From assembly GCF_007860175.1 (NCBI RefSeq), contig NZ_SJPX01000006.1, positions 808,074 to 872,073 on the forward strand: 64,000 bases of DNA, written 5' to 3'. Below, in pieces: positions 63,152 through 64,000 of the stretch. Positions within the stretch are counted from its first letter, which is position 1; every line of letters starts with the position of its first letter. The stretch comes from Rubripirellula reticaptiva (lineage in GTDB: Bacteria > Planctomycetota > Planctomycetia > Pirellulales > Pirellulaceae). Below the pieces are notes generated by a model. The model did no database searches. It was given only the letters and a program-made list of their open reading frames with translations, and was not told the origin of the DNA. Both the position numbers and the translations under genes were made by a program.

Positions 63152-64000
63152 TTAGTAAAGCCGGCGACCCGGGATCCACGTCAGGCCAAAGTGAGCCCGA
63201 TCGCTACGCCCGTTGTCGGCAATGTCCTGGATGCCGATACCGTAGTCAAAGCGAGCAATCAAACGGTCGCTGATCTGGAACCTGGCGCCGACGCCAGTGC
63301 TGAGCGCGAATGTGTAAGCGTCTTCGCCATCTATCGGATCAGCAACATAGCCGTTGCCCATATCGACGAACGTGTAAGCACGGAAGGTTCGCGGGTCATG
63401 TTGACATCCCCAGCGATAGGTCTTAGGTCCGAATTCGAAGTTGGCGATCCAGCCGTGGTCTGCGTTGTAGGCGCGCTGGTCGGTGCCGCGAAGGGTGTCG
63501 AAACCGCCCAGCCCCAAGGTCTCGCTAAACAGTAATCGCTCAGATGAAGCTTGCCCGGCAAAGCGACTCGACAACAACCAATCGCGGCCAACGGAATCGG
63601 CGCGCTCGTATCGCATCCGCCCATAAACGTAGTCGGGTGAAGTTCCCGGCCGCAGTGTATTGAACGCCGCCGCGGAGTGGCTGCCGGTCATGCCGCCACC
63701 CGGACCGATAAAGCAGTCAACGTTGAAACTGCGAAACTGATCAGCATCAATCCGCATGTAATCGTCGTATCCAAAACGCAGTTGGAAGAGATCGGCGACT
63801 GAGTTACTGATTGTGGATCCAGCAAATTCCAAGTTGTTATTGGTTGCTTTGAATTCGTATCCGGCGGTCAAGTTGCGAAAATGCGTGCGGGACTTTTCCA
63901 GATGCCGAGTCAGCGTCGATCCAAATTGGTAGCTTTCTCCGTTTTGATCGAGACCACCGTCGAGCATCGGAGACACGCCGGCCCAGCTTCCATACGTCAG
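63152..64000 (-). CDS. Outer-membrane beta-barrel (ShlB/FhaC/TpsB-like), C-terminal part
   Basis: A partial frame of 282 codons that continues past the right edge. The sequence consists of alternating amphipathic strands. A GLGGFDTLRGTDQRAY segment corresponds to the (V/L)RG(Y/F) motif of the L6 loop in Omp85/TpsB proteins, and the last strand ends in RAHFGLTWIPGRRLY. Omp85 proteins insert or secrete polypeptides across the outer membrane. A two-partner secretion transporter is more likely than BamA because of the GGF-x-LRG context, but the POTRA domains lie outside the window. It confirms a diderm envelope. Confidence 0.72.
   Translation of the reverse strand: MTYGSWAGVSPMLDGGLDQNGESYQFGSTLTRHLEKSRTHFRNLTAGYEFKATNNNLEFAGSTISNSVADLFQLRFGYDDYMRIDADQFRSFNVDCFIGPGGGMTGSHSAAAFNTLRPGTSPDYVYGRMRYERADSVGRDWLLSSRFAGQASSERLLFSETLGLGGFDTLRGTDQRAYNADHGWIANFEFGPKTYRWGCQHDPRTFRAYTFVDMGNGYVADPIDGEDAYTFALSTGVGARFQISDRLIARFDYGIGIQDIADNGRSDRAHFGLTWIPGRRLY

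Noticed and set aside
1-64000. tRNA, rRNA, CRISPR arrays, insertion sequences or prophage genes
   Set aside because: None recognised by reading; covariance-model and IS searches would be needed to rule out diverged ones.

Overview
The window looks like a chromosomal segment of a Planctomycetota bacterium, most likely of the Rhodopirellula/Pirellulaceae group. The evidence is gene content: a DUF1552 gene coupled to a DUF1592/DUF1588-type cytochrome gene, a DUF1598 protein, a Tat-exported Gfo/Idh/MocA oxidoreductase, a PEP-CTERM protein, many secreted hypotheticals, genes scattered over both strands, and an outer-membrane barrel at the right edge. I saw no rRNA, tRNA, insertion sequence, integrase or CRISPR array.

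Layout. 1-10.8 kb is mostly housekeeping: a truncated zinc-ribbon gene, an M24 peptidase, a PIG-L deacetylase, a membrane-anchored leucine-rich-repeat protein, an lgt-methyltransferase operon ending at a U-tract terminator, acs and queA. 11.2-18.8 kb is a late flagellar block: two flagellins of equal length, fliD and fliS. 19-23.7 kb has a TraB/GumN-like protein and the DUF1552/DUF1592 pair. 23.8-27.8 kb is rpoD and dnaG, read leftwards. 28.4 kb is an extended csrA behind a sigma-54-like promoter. 29.5-33.4 kb is a three-gene phosphorelay and diguanylate cyclase operon. 33.4-37.3 kb holds a lipoprotein hydrolase and a glutaminyl-cyclase-like M28 enzyme. 37.5-42.8 kb has a CrtI-like oxidoreductase overlapping rsmD tail to tail, a secreted cyclophilin and the Gfo/Idh/MocA protein. 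42.9-49.9 kb has an RdgC-like protein, YihY, an hpt-glycosyltransferase-glycosyltransferase operon and a DUF952 protein. 50.1-53.5 kb is a four-gene overlapping operon made of an ECF-like sigma factor, a probable anti-sigma factor and two unknown exported proteins. 54-57 kb is one large glycine-rich PEP-CTERM gene preceded by a REP-like palindrome. 57.2-64 kb has DUF4259, DUF1598, an FHA-GAF sigma-54 activator, a divergent protease/secreted-protein pair whose start codons overlap, and the C-terminal part of an outer-membrane transporter.

How the genes work together. Motility and its control recur: flagellins, FliD and FliS at one locus, then CsrA (in other bacteria a post-transcriptional regulator of flagellin) and a cyclic-di-GMP operon 10-20 kb away. 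The sigma-54-like promoter before csrA and the sigma-54 activator at 59.2 kb may be linked, but that is inference.

Most unusual: the two flagellins are almost identical only in the central, normally variable, domain; Lgt carries an apparent PDZ-like insertion; the divergent gene pair at 62.49 kb has overlapping ATG codons; and the sigma/anti-sigma operon drives two exported proteins of unknown function.
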